The position numbers and the translations under genes are program-made. From Lewinellaceae bacterium (GTDB lineage Bacteria > Bacteroidota > Bacteroidia > Chitinophagales > Saprospiraceae), in contig JACJYB010000001.1 in the NCBI GenBank assembly GCA_020636355.1, positions 744,001 through 808,000 on the forward strand: a stretch of DNA of 64,000 nucleotides. The letters run 5' to 3'. The notes beneath the pieces are model-generated. The model worked only from the letters and a program-made list of their open reading frames with translations. It was not told the origin of the DNA and did not search any database. This document shows, piece by piece, positions 52,324 to 61,790 of this stretch; within the stretch, counting starts at the first letter, position 1, and every line of letters starts with the position of its first letter.

Positions 52324-54064
52324 GGTTGCCAAACAACAGCAGAAGACATCCAGCCTGCGGGCTTTGCAAAAATTGCTGCGCCTGATCCGCGAAGAGCGTA
52401 AAACCATGTTGCTTGCTTTGTTAGCAATTGTAACCAATTCGGGATTAAATCTGTTGGCACCGTTTATTATAGGCCATGTTATCGATACTTACGTGGTCAA
52501 TAAGGATTTCCAGGGCGTTTTGCGCTGGGGCGGGATCCTGCTGGTGATGTATCTTATCGCATTTGTCGCCAATTATCTGCAAACAGTTATGATGGGCGGT
52601 GTTGGTCAGCGGATGCTCTTTAAATTAAGAAATACCATCTTCAATAAATTGCAGGAATTACCGGTTGCCTTTTTTAGCGTCAATAAAGCTGGGGACCTTA
52701 TTTCAAGGGTGAATAATGACTCAGACAAGATCAATCAATTTTTCTCCCAGTCGCTGATGCAGTTTATAGGAACCATTGTGACCATGACCGGTGCCGGTAT
52801 TTTTCTACTTGCTATTAATATTGAACTGGGTGTTGCTACCTTATTACCGGCAGTACTGATTTTTTTATTTACAAAATTCAGTTCTTCCTGGGTGAAAAAT
52901 AAAAATGCCATCAGCATGCAGCGTACGGGTGGCTTAAGTGCAGAGATCCAGGAAAGCCTGCAGAACTTTAAAGTCATTGTGGCATTTAACCGGAGAGATT
53001 ATTTCCGGGATCGGTTTGAAGTGGCTAATGAACACAATTATACCGCTGCGTTGAAAGCCGGCATTGCCAATAATATCTTTATTCCGGTTTACGGTTTGTT
53101 TGCGGCATTGGCACAACTCATCGTTCTGGTCGTAGGCATTCATCTGATCAGCATTCAGGCTTTTACCATCGGTTTGCTGGTTAGTTATCTGGCTTATGCG
53201 GTTAATTTTTACAACCCTTTGCGGCAATTGGCTGCACTATGGGCAAACTTTCAGGCTGCAATGGCAAGTTGGGACCGTATTTCTTTCATGTTGAACATGG
53301 AAAATAACATGCAGCAATTGGATTCTCCGGACCCTGTCGCTCCGACCGACACCGTCATTGAATTTAAAGGAGTCTCCTTTGGCTACATTCCTGAAACCGA
53401 AATATTGCATCATATTAATTTCAAATTGGAGCGCGGTAAGACGTATGCACTCGTTGGTCCTACCGGAGGTGGTAAAACCACGACGGCATCACTCATTGCC
53501 AGGCTCTATGATCCCACGAAAGGAGAAGTTCTGCTGGATGGCAGGGATATTCGCAGTTTTTCTCCCGAAGAACGAACCCGGAAAATTGGTTTTATCCTTC
53601 AGGAACCGGTCCTTTTCTCAGGAACCGTCCGGGAAAACATTATTTATGGGAATAGCCTGTACGAACAGGAGGGCGGCGAGCTGGAAAAAACCATCCGGGA
53701 AGCAGGTCTGCAGCGTATCCTGAGTACCTTTGATAAGGGACTGGACACGGAGATTGGAACCGGAGGGGAGAGTATAAGTTTGGGCCAGCGACAGCTCATT
53801 GCATTCATGCGGGCTGTTCTGCGCAAGCCGGAAATCCTCATCCTGGACGAGGCTACTGCCAACATCGATACCATCACCGAACAAGTATTGGAGGATATTC
53901 TTAATCATCTGCCGGATTATACAACCCGGGTGATTATCGCCCACCGGCTCAATACCATCCAGAATGCCGACGAAATCTTTTTTGTCAATGCAGGCGAAAT
54001 GGTCCGGGCCGGCTCGTTTGAACATGCGGTGGATATGCTTTTACATAATGAGCGCAAGAGTTAG
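52304..54064 (+). CDS. ABC exporter subunit with canonical Walker B
   Basis: From the ATG at 52304 this half-transporter has 586 residues: an ABC exporter membrane domain and a nucleotide-binding domain with Walker A GPTGGGKT (from 385). Walker B is LILDEA (Glu516) and the H-loop is IAHRL (His547). Its signature is altered to ISLGQ (491-495) in place of LSGGQ. Together with the previous gene this gives one complete and one degenerate ATP site, the hallmark of a heterodimeric exporter. An in-frame ATG at 52211 lies deep in the upstream gene and was not used. It is convergent with the LytTR regulator gene, 6 bp away. Confidence 0.93.
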   Translation: MSYNLNEVAKQQQKTSSLRALQKLLRLIREERKTMLLALLAIVTNSGLNLLAPFIIGHVIDTYVVNKDFQGVLRWGGILLVMYLIAFVANYLQTVMMGGVGQRMLFKLRNTIFNKLQELPVAFFSVNKAGDLISRVNNDSDKINQFFSQSLMQFIGTIVTMTGAGIFLLAINIELGVATLLPAVLIFLFTKFSSSWVKNKNAISMQRTGGLSAEIQESLQNFKVIVAFNRRDYFRDRFEVANEHNYTAALKAGIANNIFIPVYGLFAALAQLIVLVVGIHLISIQAFTIGLLVSYLAYAVNFYNPLRQLAALWANFQAAMASWDRISFMLNMENNMQQLDSPDPVAPTDTVIEFKGVSFGYIPETEILHHINFKLERGKTYALVGPTGGGKTTTASLIARLYDPTKGEVLLDGRDIRSFSPEERTRKIGFILQEPVLFSGTVRENIIYGNSLYEQEGGELEKTIREAGLQRILSTFDKGLDTEIGTGGESISLGQRQLIAFMRAVLRKPEILILDEATANIDTITEQVLEDILNHLPDYTTRVIIAHRLNTIQNADEIFFVNAGEMVRAGSFEHAVDMLLHNERKS

Positions 54065-54070
54065 CTTCCA

Positions 54071-54820
54071 TCAGCGGAATAGGTGATCCCTGAACCGTCG
54101 ACTGAGGATCAGTCTTTTACCGTTAAGCAGTTCTATCCAATAATCCCCGTGGGAGCGGGGCGTCAATTGCCGGATCGCTTTAATTCGGACCAGATGTGAC
54201 CGGTGAATACGAACAAACTGATTAGGGTCTAATTGCGATTCCAGCCGGGACAAGGAATCACGCAGTAAATATTTTTGTTCGGCCGTGTGGATTTCTACAT
54301 ATTTATCGTCGGACGCAAAATAAAGGACGTCCTCCATGGCATTCGGAATAATGCGCGACCCGGTGGACACCATAATCCGGTCCAGGAATTGCTGCGGTTT
54401 TTTAATACTTGCCAATAATTGCTGGAAAAGCTCCGATTGATTTTTCTTCGATTGAATTTGCTCGACCGCTTTATGGAATGCAATTTGAAAACGCTCCCGG
54501 TCAAATGGCTTTAATAAATAGTCAACGGCATGGACTTCAAATGCTTTTACCGCATAATGGTCAAACGCGGTTATAAAAATGACCGGCGGCATGAATTCGA
54601 CGCCAACTTCAGCAATCACTTCAAATCCGGACTTTCCGGGCATTTGAATATCCAATAAGACCAGATCCGGCTTTAATTGATTTATTTTTTCGACCGCAAG
54701 GTCTCCGTCTTCCGCTACATATATCTTTTCCACCAAAGGTTCGTCACTTAAAAGCGACAGTAATTTCCTGCGGGCAGGCGATTCGTCATCGACCACCAGA
54801 ATTTTCATCCAGGCATTCAT
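54071..54820 (-). CDS. LytTR-type response regulator
   Basis: This 249-residue regulator has an N-terminal receiver domain with the phosphoacceptor Asp57 (VLLDIQMPG), acidic Asp residues in VVDDE, a Thr in ITAFD, and Lys in YLLKPFDRERF. A C-terminal LytTR DNA-binding domain follows (LYFASDDKYVEIHTAEQKYL; FVRIHRSHLVRIKAI). It overlaps the histidine kinase gene by 4 bp (ATGA), so the pair is co-translated. LytTR regulators bind direct repeats; no target was identified in the window. Confidence 0.93.
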   Translation of the reverse strand: MNAWMKILVVDDESPARRKLLSLLSDEPLVEKIYVAEDGDLAVEKINQLKPDLVLLDIQMPGKSGFEVIAEVGVEFMPPVIFITAFDHYAVKAFEVHAVDYLLKPFDRERFQIAFHKAVEQIQSKKNQSELFQQLLASIKKPQQFLDRIMVSTGSRIIPNAMEDVLYFASDDKYVEIHTAEQKYLLRDSLSRLESQLDPNQFVRIHRSHLVRIKAIRQLTPRSHGDYWIELLNGKRLILSRRFRDHLFR

Positions 54821-55887
54821 GCGGCACGCGGTAAAGGAATTTCAATACGGATGGAAAGTCCGCCATCATCCCTGTTTTGCAATTCAAATTTAAAATGATC
54901 CCGGTAGTGGTTTTCCAGTCTCTCCAGCGTGTTTTTAAGTCCGATCCCTGATCCTTTACTAGGTTGAATGCCCGGGCCGTCATCGGTTATCGTGATTTGC
55001 AAATTATCTTGAATGATTTTCGCATTCAGACAAATGTGTATTTTTCCCTTGCTTTCCACGCCATATTTAATGGCATTTTCCAATAATGGTTGAAGTATAA
55101 ATACAGGCAATAAAGCCTGACCTGCCAGCTCTTCCCGGGAAATCTGGATGTACAACTTGTCTTTAAACCGGATTTCCATGATTTTCAGGTAATGCCGGAT
55201 CAACCGGATTTCTTCGTCAAGCGTATGTTCTGATTGTTTTATTTGGAACGTGGACCGGAGCATGTCACTCAGATTGGCCATCATACGATCTGCTGCATCC
55301 AGGTTTTCATACATGATCCCCGATATTGCATTGAGTGTATTGAATAGAAAATGCGGATTAAGCTGCATCTGCAACATTTCTAATCGTGCTTTCGAAAGCT
55401 GTTCTTCAAGCTGTACGGTACGTATTTGTTGTAGTTGTTGTTCTCTGAATTGTTTAAATAAAGTGAACAACCCGTAGACCACCCAATAAAAGATAAATTG
55501 CTTCAGATACTCCATAATAAAACGGTACCCAAGGATCCCATAAAAGGTATTGTAGGCACCAATTCCAAACCAATGGTATAATGGAGTACGCACCGAGTAC
55601 ATCAAAAAAGTATGGGACGCACCAAAGATGATGGTTACCAGCAGGTGAAGCGGAAGCCTGCTCCGGAAATTGTTTTTGGTAATGGGATACCTTTGGAAAA
55701 ACCAGAATAGTGCAGCTATCAATGGCAATAAAAGCCATACGCCGGATAATTCATTGACAAAATAACGGAGCCATTGTACCGGATTGCCATCCGCCATGTC
55801 GTCGGTGACCAGGACACCGACACTTAATAGCCCTAACAGGTTAAGGAAAATGAATATCCAGAGCCATTTGTGCTTAATCAAATCCAC
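54817..55887 (-). CDS. LytS/YehU-type sensor histidine kinase
   Basis: This 356-residue kinase has a GTG start at 55887 and four membrane segments in the first 145 residues. The short coiled segment has the phosphoacceptor His179 (LNPHFLFNTLNAIS). The HATPase_c domain has the N-box LLENAIKYG and the G-box DDGPGIQPSKGSGIGLKN. It has no large extracellular sensor domain. It phosphorylates the LytTR regulator encoded just downstream. The nearby convergent ABC exporter is a possible target, by proximity only. Confidence 0.93.
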   Translation of the reverse strand: MDLIKHKWLWIFIFLNLLGLLSVGVLVTDDMADGNPVQWLRYFVNELSGVWLLLPLIAALFWFFQRYPITKNNFRSRLPLHLLVTIIFGASHTFLMYSVRTPLYHWFGIGAYNTFYGILGYRFIMEYLKQFIFYWVVYGLFTLFKQFREQQLQQIRTVQLEEQLSKARLEMLQMQLNPHFLFNTLNAISGIMYENLDAADRMMANLSDMLRSTFQIKQSEHTLDEEIRLIRHYLKIMEIRFKDKLYIQISREELAGQALLPVFILQPLLENAIKYGVESKGKIHICLNAKIIQDNLQITITDDGPGIQPSKGSGIGLKNTLERLENHYRDHFKFELQNRDDGGLSIRIEIPLPRAA

Positions 55888-55953
55888 GGTTAAAGTTGCA
55901 ATTTGTTCATTTTTGAATGGATTCGTTGCTTCATCGGTTTATGCTGGTCAAAG

Positions 55954-58113
55954 CTATTTCCGCTGCCAGCGGAAAGACGCTTTAAAAAACCATGTGCCCT
56001 GACTTTGGTTGAATTCGTTACCGGCAATATAATCCATTCCATTCCATTCCTGTTTGTCAAATTGCGATCCATAACCCAAATAAATGACTGTGCCAGGAAT
56101 CCAGGTAAAAGAAAGTAACAAATCCTCCCGGAATTTATGCACGTAGGCATTGTATTCCGAAATGGCCCGAAAGAATAAATATTTATTGAATTGCCACACG
56201 GTACTATTACGCCAGATGGTTACAGAATAAAGGGTTTCAGCAGATGCTTTGGGGTGAAAATTACCAAAGCTTACATTCAATTGGGTCGATAATTTGGCGA
56301 TGGGCTGCAGCCGGATACTTGCCCTCAACTGTTGCTCGTAACCTCCCAGCGGTTCATCGTAGTTGTAATAAATCGCCTGACCGTAACGCCAATCCAATCC
56401 AAGGCCTAACCAGTTAAACGGTTGGCTGCCCGCCTCCAATCGAACAGCGTTTCTGCTAAATCGCTGACCGGCGAATATTTCATTGGCTAGCCAGGCCGAG
56501 ACGGTTATTTCACTTTGTCTGGGCAAACCCAATTCGATGCCAAAGATGTTGAGGGTTTCCCACAGTTTTGCAGCGTGGTCAAACCCTTGCCGGGACCAAT
56601 AATAGGGAGACAGCCGTTGTAAGGCTTTCTTCTCGTAATAGAAATTCCGGACCAATACCACAGGGATGGTCGTAATGCCTGTTCGAGTCACATAACCGAG
56701 CCGGGTATCAAAATTTTGGGATACGTCGAAAATTCCGGTATGGAAATTCCAGTTCCGTGCATCGTAACGCCAGACTGTGCCCGCAGAATGACCATGCAGT
56801 TGCCTCGCATCCCGGCTAAAGGATTCAAATCCATGAAACTCAAACCGGCTTTGATTGCCGGTCCGAAGACGCCCGTCCATCCCGGTGACATAATTTGCTT
56901 GTCCATCGTAATTCCAGCCGGTAAAAAAGCCACCGATGTAACTGTCAGCTTGCAGCAAACGGCCATAACGCAACACGGAAAAGTGGGCATCCTCATGTGT
57001 CGGCGTACTCCCTAATGTGCCCGGATACTGGTCAAGTGCGTAGAGCGCCGCCAGGACATTCTTTTGATTTATCCGGCCGGTAAGCTTAAGGCCAATTTGG
57101 GGATCAACGATAGATCTTGTATTGACCAATTGCTGGAGATAGGTACCATCCAGGCTGGCACTGAATCCGAAAAGATCCTGGCCTTCCTGGAAAAAGGGTC
57201 GTTTTTCGGGATAAAACAGGGCGGAACGGAGGTTGACGTCAATTTGGCTGGCATCGGATTCTACCTGTGAAAAATCCGGATTGTAGGTTGCATCCAGCGT
57301 GAGGTTGGAAGTGATGCCTATTTTTGCAGTAACCCCCAAATCTGTTTTCCAGGGCCCCGGCTGCAATTTTCCAGCCATTGCCTGATCATGCCGGCCTAAT
57401 GTTATTGCCGGTAATATTTCCAGGACATTTTTACTCCGAAGCCCCGCTAGGCTTATTTTCTGAAATTGGGTTAGGGCCGCTCCCCACTCAGGTCTGAATT
57501 CAGGGTAATCATCTTCTTCCGACTTCCTACTGATAAAACGGGCGATTTTAAAGCCCATGGTTAGGGTATCGCGGTTGGCAAAGCGTAAATTATTTACCGG
57601 GATAGCCATTTCTACAATGTAACCGTCGGAAGTGTCACGGCTGGCACTTTGCCAAACCATATCCAGCAATGCATTTGGGGACGCCGACGCATCAAGTGTA
57701 CCATCGGCCTGGATGCCTAATGGATTGGACAGAAAAAAATAAGCAGATAGTTCATCATTATCAGCATCAAGGCAAAAAGCAATCCAGTCGTCTCCATCGA
57801 CCTGGTCCCTGGCCGACAAACTGGCTTTTATTCTGCCCGGCTGGGAATCATGGCAATATGCGGCAAAATAAATATAGGATTGATCATAGGTCAGATATGC
57901 AGTGGTAGCTTCTGAAGGTGGTAGTCCGAAATCAGGCTGGATGGTTTTAAAATCCTGGAATACCATCGCCTCTTGCCAGGCAGGGTCATCCAGCTTCCCA
58001 TCAATCGTTATATTCCCGGATGACTGGACCAGGTGGATAGGGGAGCCGGCGGCCGATAAGGAAATCGTGCTTCCAAAAAAGACGATAATTGTCGTAGCGA
58101 TCTGGATATTCAT
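55954..58113 (-). CDS. CBM9-like/DUF5916 outer-membrane-type protein
   Basis: This 719-residue exported protein has a signal near ISLSAA. A CBM9-like beta-sandwich domain follows: IDGKLDDPAWQEAMV, SYIYFAAYCHDSQPG and GDDWIAFCLDADND. A DUF5916 region comes next (EVTP-like VESDASQIDVNLRSALFYPEKRPFFQEG), and the C-terminus is a beta barrel with strands rich in aromatics, ending FFKASFRWQRK. Family members are abundant in Bacteroidota and their function is unresolved. It lies 66 bp upstream of the sensor kinase gene on the same strand. Confidence 0.9.
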   Translation of the reverse strand: MNIQIATTIIVFFGSTISLSAAGSPIHLVQSSGNITIDGKLDDPAWQEAMVFQDFKTIQPDFGLPPSEATTAYLTYDQSYIYFAAYCHDSQPGRIKASLSARDQVDGDDWIAFCLDADNDELSAYFFLSNPLGIQADGTLDASASPNALLDMVWQSASRDTSDGYIVEMAIPVNNLRFANRDTLTMGFKIARFISRKSEEDDYPEFRPEWGAALTQFQKISLAGLRSKNVLEILPAITLGRHDQAMAGKLQPGPWKTDLGVTAKIGITSNLTLDATYNPDFSQVESDASQIDVNLRSALFYPEKRPFFQEGQDLFGFSASLDGTYLQQLVNTRSIVDPQIGLKLTGRINQKNVLAALYALDQYPGTLGSTPTHEDAHFSVLRYGRLLQADSYIGGFFTGWNYDGQANYVTGMDGRLRTGNQSRFEFHGFESFSRDARQLHGHSAGTVWRYDARNWNFHTGIFDVSQNFDTRLGYVTRTGITTIPVVLVRNFYYEKKALQRLSPYYWSRQGFDHAAKLWETLNIFGIELGLPRQSEITVSAWLANEIFAGQRFSRNAVRLEAGSQPFNWLGLGLDWRYGQAIYYNYDEPLGGYEQQLRASIRLQPIAKLSTQLNVSFGNFHPKASAETLYSVTIWRNSTVWQFNKYLFFRAISEYNAYVHKFREDLLLSFTWIPGTVIYLGYGSQFDKQEWNGMDYIAGNEFNQSQGTWFFKASFRWQRK

Positions 58114-58279
58114 AACGAGGACCGGATTGACTTTTTTGATTCCACATCAAAAATCAGCAATTCGAAACCACTACGAAATGGAAGAGTCGTAAGCAGGATT
58201 ACTTAGTCCGTGAGTGGGACTATGGATGACCTGATTTTGGAACGTCCGGTGAGTTTTTGAATAAAATGATTGCCTCCTG

Positions 58280-59770
58280 CTACATCTTGATGAATTTGAC
58301 GGTGGAAGGACTTTGATGGGGGGCTATCCAGTGGACGAAATAGATTCCTCCTGGGTAGGAACTAATGTCGAGCCGGATATCCTTACTGTGAACGGTCCGG
58401 GTTTCTATTATTTGACCATTGATCGTTACCACCTGAAGCGTTCCTTGTGGTAATGGAAGAAGAATTTGAACATAATCCTGACCAATCGAAGGGGATATCC
58501 GTAAAGCTGCCTGATCCTGGGATGGCTCCCGGCCCGTGGTTGCATCACGTCCTTCAATAGCGCCGATAGAAGGTGGATCCAAGAAAGCGTTGCCAAAAAA
58601 ATCAGTCACCGGCCCATCCTGTCCAATTCCTTGGCCGATGACCGGGCTGTTTAATGCCGGTTGAAAATTGCCATTCTCCGGATCGGACAGCAGCGGGTCA
58701 CCCGTCAGTTGGCCCGGATCATTGACCGGCAAAATAGGACTCCAGTTGGCAGAGGACTCATTGTACCAAAAATTATTTTGAATGATAAAGGACTGCGGGT
58801 CGGTATCCGGTCCAACATTGACCTCCGTTAGATCGTGTTCCAGAATGATCAGGTTGTTTTGGAAGACATTATCGGAACAAGCCAGGAATCCGGATTCCGT
58901 TGTCTCTTGTAAGATCCGGAAAACCCAGTTGGCCGGATGATAAATGGTGTTATTGATGACTTTGACACGAATACTTCCAACATAAGCTACCGGCGACCAG
59001 GACCCTATGAACAGGTTGGAAAATACGTCCAGATCTGCAGCTTCGAAAGCATCCTGAATGGGATTGGCCAGCGGAGGCCGAAAATATTCCAGTCCCGTAC
59101 TGCCTCCCAGGTTGACGGCCCGTTGTCCTAAATCTTTAATGATATTGCGCTGGATCCTGATGGATTGAGTTCCACCTTTTGCTTGTATGCCGGTTACACC
59201 AGCACGATCGAAATAATTGTCCTGGATGACTCCCTGATGACATCCTACCATATCGATGCCGCTACCGCCTTCTCCTCCATCTGTAAATGAACAATTTTCA
59301 ACCAGGAAATTTTCTAGTCCGGATAACTTCAGCAGGTCGTTGTTTCCATCTGCAGCCATATCCCGGAATACACAATTTCGCACCGTAATATGGTGTGTAG
59401 AAGCATCGTAATTGCCCCCGTCGTCTATATTAATCCCGTTCCCGGTTTGTTGTTCAACGATCAGATTTTCCAGGGTCAAATACGAACAGCTCACGAGGTG
59501 GAGCGCTTCAGTGCCGCCGCGAAAGATCACGGATGTGCCGGAGGCCGGTTTTATGACAATGGGATCCTCAGCACTTCCGTGCCAGTTTTCGAGAAATTGA
59601 GTGCCATCCTGATACACCTCATCCAGGAGTAAGAGGGTGTCTCCGGGTGAAACCAGGTTATTGACTTCTTCAAGCCGGTAGAAATCTCCTTTTTGACCGA
59701 TGGTGATGGAGCGGGAATTTGCATAAAATGGAAGGATAAGAAAAAGCAACAAGATGGCCTGATTCCGCAT
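58280..59770 (-). CDS. Parallel beta-helix protein with type A sorting domain
   Basis: This 496-residue secreted protein has a signal ending near YANS. A right-handed beta-helix follows, with repeated coils: LTLENLIVEQQTG, HITVRNCVFRDMA, FLVENCSFTDGG, GVIQDNYFDRAG and IRIQRNIIKDLG. It ends with a type A type IX sorting domain (SPSIGQDYVQIL ... YPGGIYFVHW). The fold suits a polysaccharide lyase or epimerase-type protein (PL6-like), but catalytic residues are not assured. It could feed the uronate pathway encoded at 61-64 kb. Confidence 0.88.
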   Translation of the reverse strand: MRNQAILLLFLILPFYANSRSITIGQKGDFYRLEEVNNLVSPGDTLLLLDEVYQDGTQFLENWHGSAEDPIVIKPASGTSVIFRGGTEALHLVSCSYLTLENLIVEQQTGNGINIDDGGNYDASTHHITVRNCVFRDMAADGNNDLLKLSGLENFLVENCSFTDGGEGGSGIDMVGCHQGVIQDNYFDRAGVTGIQAKGGTQSIRIQRNIIKDLGQRAVNLGGSTGLEYFRPPLANPIQDAFEAADLDVFSNLFIGSWSPVAYVGSIRVKVINNTIYHPANWVFRILQETTESGFLACSDNVFQNNLIILEHDLTEVNVGPDTDPQSFIIQNNFWYNESSANWSPILPVNDPGQLTGDPLLSDPENGNFQPALNSPVIGQGIGQDGPVTDFFGNAFLDPPSIGAIEGRDATTGREPSQDQAALRISPSIGQDYVQILLPLPQGTLQVVTINGQIIETRTVHSKDIRLDISSYPGGIYFVHWIAPHQSPSTVKFIKM

Positions 59771-59853
59771 TGTGGATGGATTTTACCTATTAAACGATGA
59801 AGATGGATGCAGCAATATACATCAACTGGAAGGTGCCAGAAGGAATTAAAGGA

Positions 59854-60438
59854 TTAATGAATTTGATCGGAATACAACCCAAGTTCGGAAATCACTGTAT
59901 CCACAGGAATGTCGTGTGCGTCGTGTGGCACAAAATCCGCAATTTGTTCCGCAAAACAGATGCCTACCTTTATCGCAGAAGGGTGATCAACCAGGAAATG
60001 ATCGTAATATCCGGCGCCGTATCCCAGGCGATTTCCTTGGGGGTCAAAAGCCAGTCCGGGAACCAGAATAACGTCATATGGCCCGGAATCGATTATTTCG
60101 ACCCGTGGATGACTGGTGCCGAAAACTCCTGAGGCAAGATCATCCGGGTCCTTCAAAACCAGGTGTTCCAACTTTCTGTCAGCCAGGGTTTTAGGAACGG
60201 ATAATTCGATGCCTGCTCCCAGCGCCCATCGAATCACCGGCCAAATGTTAACTTCTTCATCCATGGGAAGAAAGGTATGGATCCGGCGGGCTTTCCAGGT
60301 GAGCAGCGTTTCTTTGAGTTGAAGACAGATTGCTGCTTCCGCCCGGGTTTTCTCTTCGGGAGCCATGGCGTCTCTTAATTGCCGGAAATACCGGCGCATG
60401 GATTTTTTTAATGCATTGTTATTTTCTATTGCTCCCAT
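59854..60438 (-). CDS. 5-formyltetrahydrofolate cyclo-ligase
   Basis: This 194-residue enzyme makes 5,10-methenyl-THF from 5-formyl-THF with ATP. The sequence has the family's landmarks: RQLRDAMAPEEKTRAEAAIC, FLPMDEEVNIWPVIRWAL, and VPGLAFDPQGNRLGYGAGYYDHFL near the C-terminus. The last of these holds the phosphate and folate binding loop. It is a housekeeping folate-cycle gene, here between a secreted protein and an ACT-domain gene, which lies 42 bp upstream on the same strand. Confidence 0.95.
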   Translation of the reverse strand: MGAIENNNALKKSMRRYFRQLRDAMAPEEKTRAEAAICLQLKETLLTWKARRIHTFLPMDEEVNIWPVIRWALGAGIELSVPKTLADRKLEHLVLKDPDDLASGVFGTSHPRVEIIDSGPYDVILVPGLAFDPQGNRLGYGAGYYDHFLVDHPSAIKVGICFAEQIADFVPHDAHDIPVDTVISELGLYSDQIH

Positions 60439-60480
60439 TATCCTAAAACTAGTGCATTTATTGATTCATCTGTGAAAGTG

Positions 60481-60867
60481 TCAATCGACAAATGCTAGCC
60501 CTGCACCCTGCAGGGTATTGATAGCTACCTCCCAATTTGGTTCTGTAACCAGGATGTAATCCGTTAGATATGTTGAAATCGCGAAAATCGGAATCGCGGC
60601 CTCAGCGAGTGGGGCAATAATCTGTTGTAGAATGCCCGTAAGGGAAAAGTCCAGGGGACCTTCCACGTAAATACCCTTCCAAATTGGCTCCACCTTCCGG
60701 TCTTTTGGGATATAGTCCATTGCACAAACAAGGGAGCATTCCTCAGTGGTCCGGACCAGCTGAAAGAATGGACTCTGGTATACCCACTCCGGCACCGGTT
60801 CGTGCATGGGCAGTTGGAAAATTCCCAGTGAAAAGTTCAACCGACGAAGCTTTATATCAGATTTCAT
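60481..60867 (-). CDS. ACT domain protein
   Basis: This 128-residue protein is of the stand-alone tandem-ACT type (COG3603/CASTOR-like). The first half has LNFSLGIFQLP, FFQLVRTTEECSLVC. The second half has FSLTGILQQIIAPLAEAAIP, then FAISTYLTDYILV. ACT domains bind amino acids and regulate enzymes or transcription. The ligand is unknown. It is the upstream gene of a possible operon with the cyclo-ligase. Confidence 0.9.
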   Translation of the reverse strand: MKSDIKLRRLNFSLGIFQLPMHEPVPEWVYQSPFFQLVRTTEECSLVCAMDYIPKDRKVEPIWKGIYVEGPLDFSLTGILQQIIAPLAEAAIPIFAISTYLTDYILVTEPNWEVAINTLQGAGLAFVD

Positions 60868-60982
60868 TAGTACGTCTATTCATCAGAGAAATACAATTGG
60901 TGCAATTAAGTAAATTTATCGCCTGGCCGGAATGGTTTAGTGCAATATTTAATCCGTATCAGGTCCTAATCATTAAACCTGG

Positions 60983-61750
60983 ATGATCATGAATCGTTTT
61001 TCGATGATTCTTTTTCTTTTAATCAGCTTAACCACGCTGGGTGGATTCGTGGAAATGGATCCGGTCTTGACGGTTTACCTGATCGGAGACTCCACCATGG
61101 CAGATAAGCCAGGGACTCCGGAAGAAAACCCGGAAAGGGGCTGGGGCCAGCTCTTTAAGACATTTTTCGATAACCGGGTCCAGGTTGAAAATCATGCCGT
61201 TAATGGCAGGAGTTCAAAAAGCTTCCTGGATGAAGGACGCTGGGATGACATTGTTCGGGATTTGCGACCAGGTGATTATGTTTTTATTCAATTCGGACAT
61301 AATGACGAAAAGGAGCAGGATCCGGCGCGGTATACCAATCCTTATACCGGCTATCGATTCAACCTGGTCAAATTTGTCAAAGATACCCGCATGAAAGGCG
61401 CGAATCCGGTTTTGCTTTCTCCGATTGTTCGCAGGCATTTCAACGATCAGGGCACCCTGACGGATACCCACGGTGCCTATCCCATGGTGTGCCGCCAAGT
61501 AGCTGACGAGATGGATGTGCCATTCATTGATATGCAATGGTTGACCGAGCGAATGGTAGCTAAAATGGGACCTGAGGATTCCAAAATGCTCTATTTGTGG
61601 GTACCCCCGGGAAAGTATGCCGCTTTACCGGATGGAAAACAAGACGATACCCATTTAAATCCCGAAGGGGCAAGACAATTTGCTATGCTGGTCATTGAAA
61701 GTATTCGAGCACTTCAATTACCTTTGCGAATGTATTGCGCAATCGATTGA
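60983..61750 (+). CDS. SGNH esterase, rhamnogalacturonan-acetylesterase-like
   Basis: This 255-residue exported esterase has a signal of about 25 residues (MNRFSMILFLLISLTTLGG). The SGNH blocks are intact: IGDSTMAD (nucleophile Ser), HAVNGRSS, FGHNDEK and DDTHLNP (Asp-His). This arrangement, GDSTxA plus DDTHLN, is that of rhamnogalacturonan acetylesterases (CE12), which remove acetyl groups from pectin. It is 40 bp upstream of the glucuronate isomerase gene, so it heads a short uronate-use operon. ATG codons at 60983 and 60989 are both possible. Confidence 0.9.
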   Translation: MIMNRFSMILFLLISLTTLGGFVEMDPVLTVYLIGDSTMADKPGTPEENPERGWGQLFKTFFDNRVQVENHAVNGRSSKSFLDEGRWDDIVRDLRPGDYVFIQFGHNDEKEQDPARYTNPYTGYRFNLVKFVKDTRMKGANPVLLSPIVRRHFNDQGTLTDTHGAYPMVCRQVADEMDVPFIDMQWLTERMVAKMGPEDSKMLYLWVPPGKYAALPDGKQDDTHLNPEGARQFAMLVIESIRALQLPLRMYCAID

Positions 61751-61790
61751 TATTATCCATTCGACGTTATTTTCAAGATTAAAGGAACCA

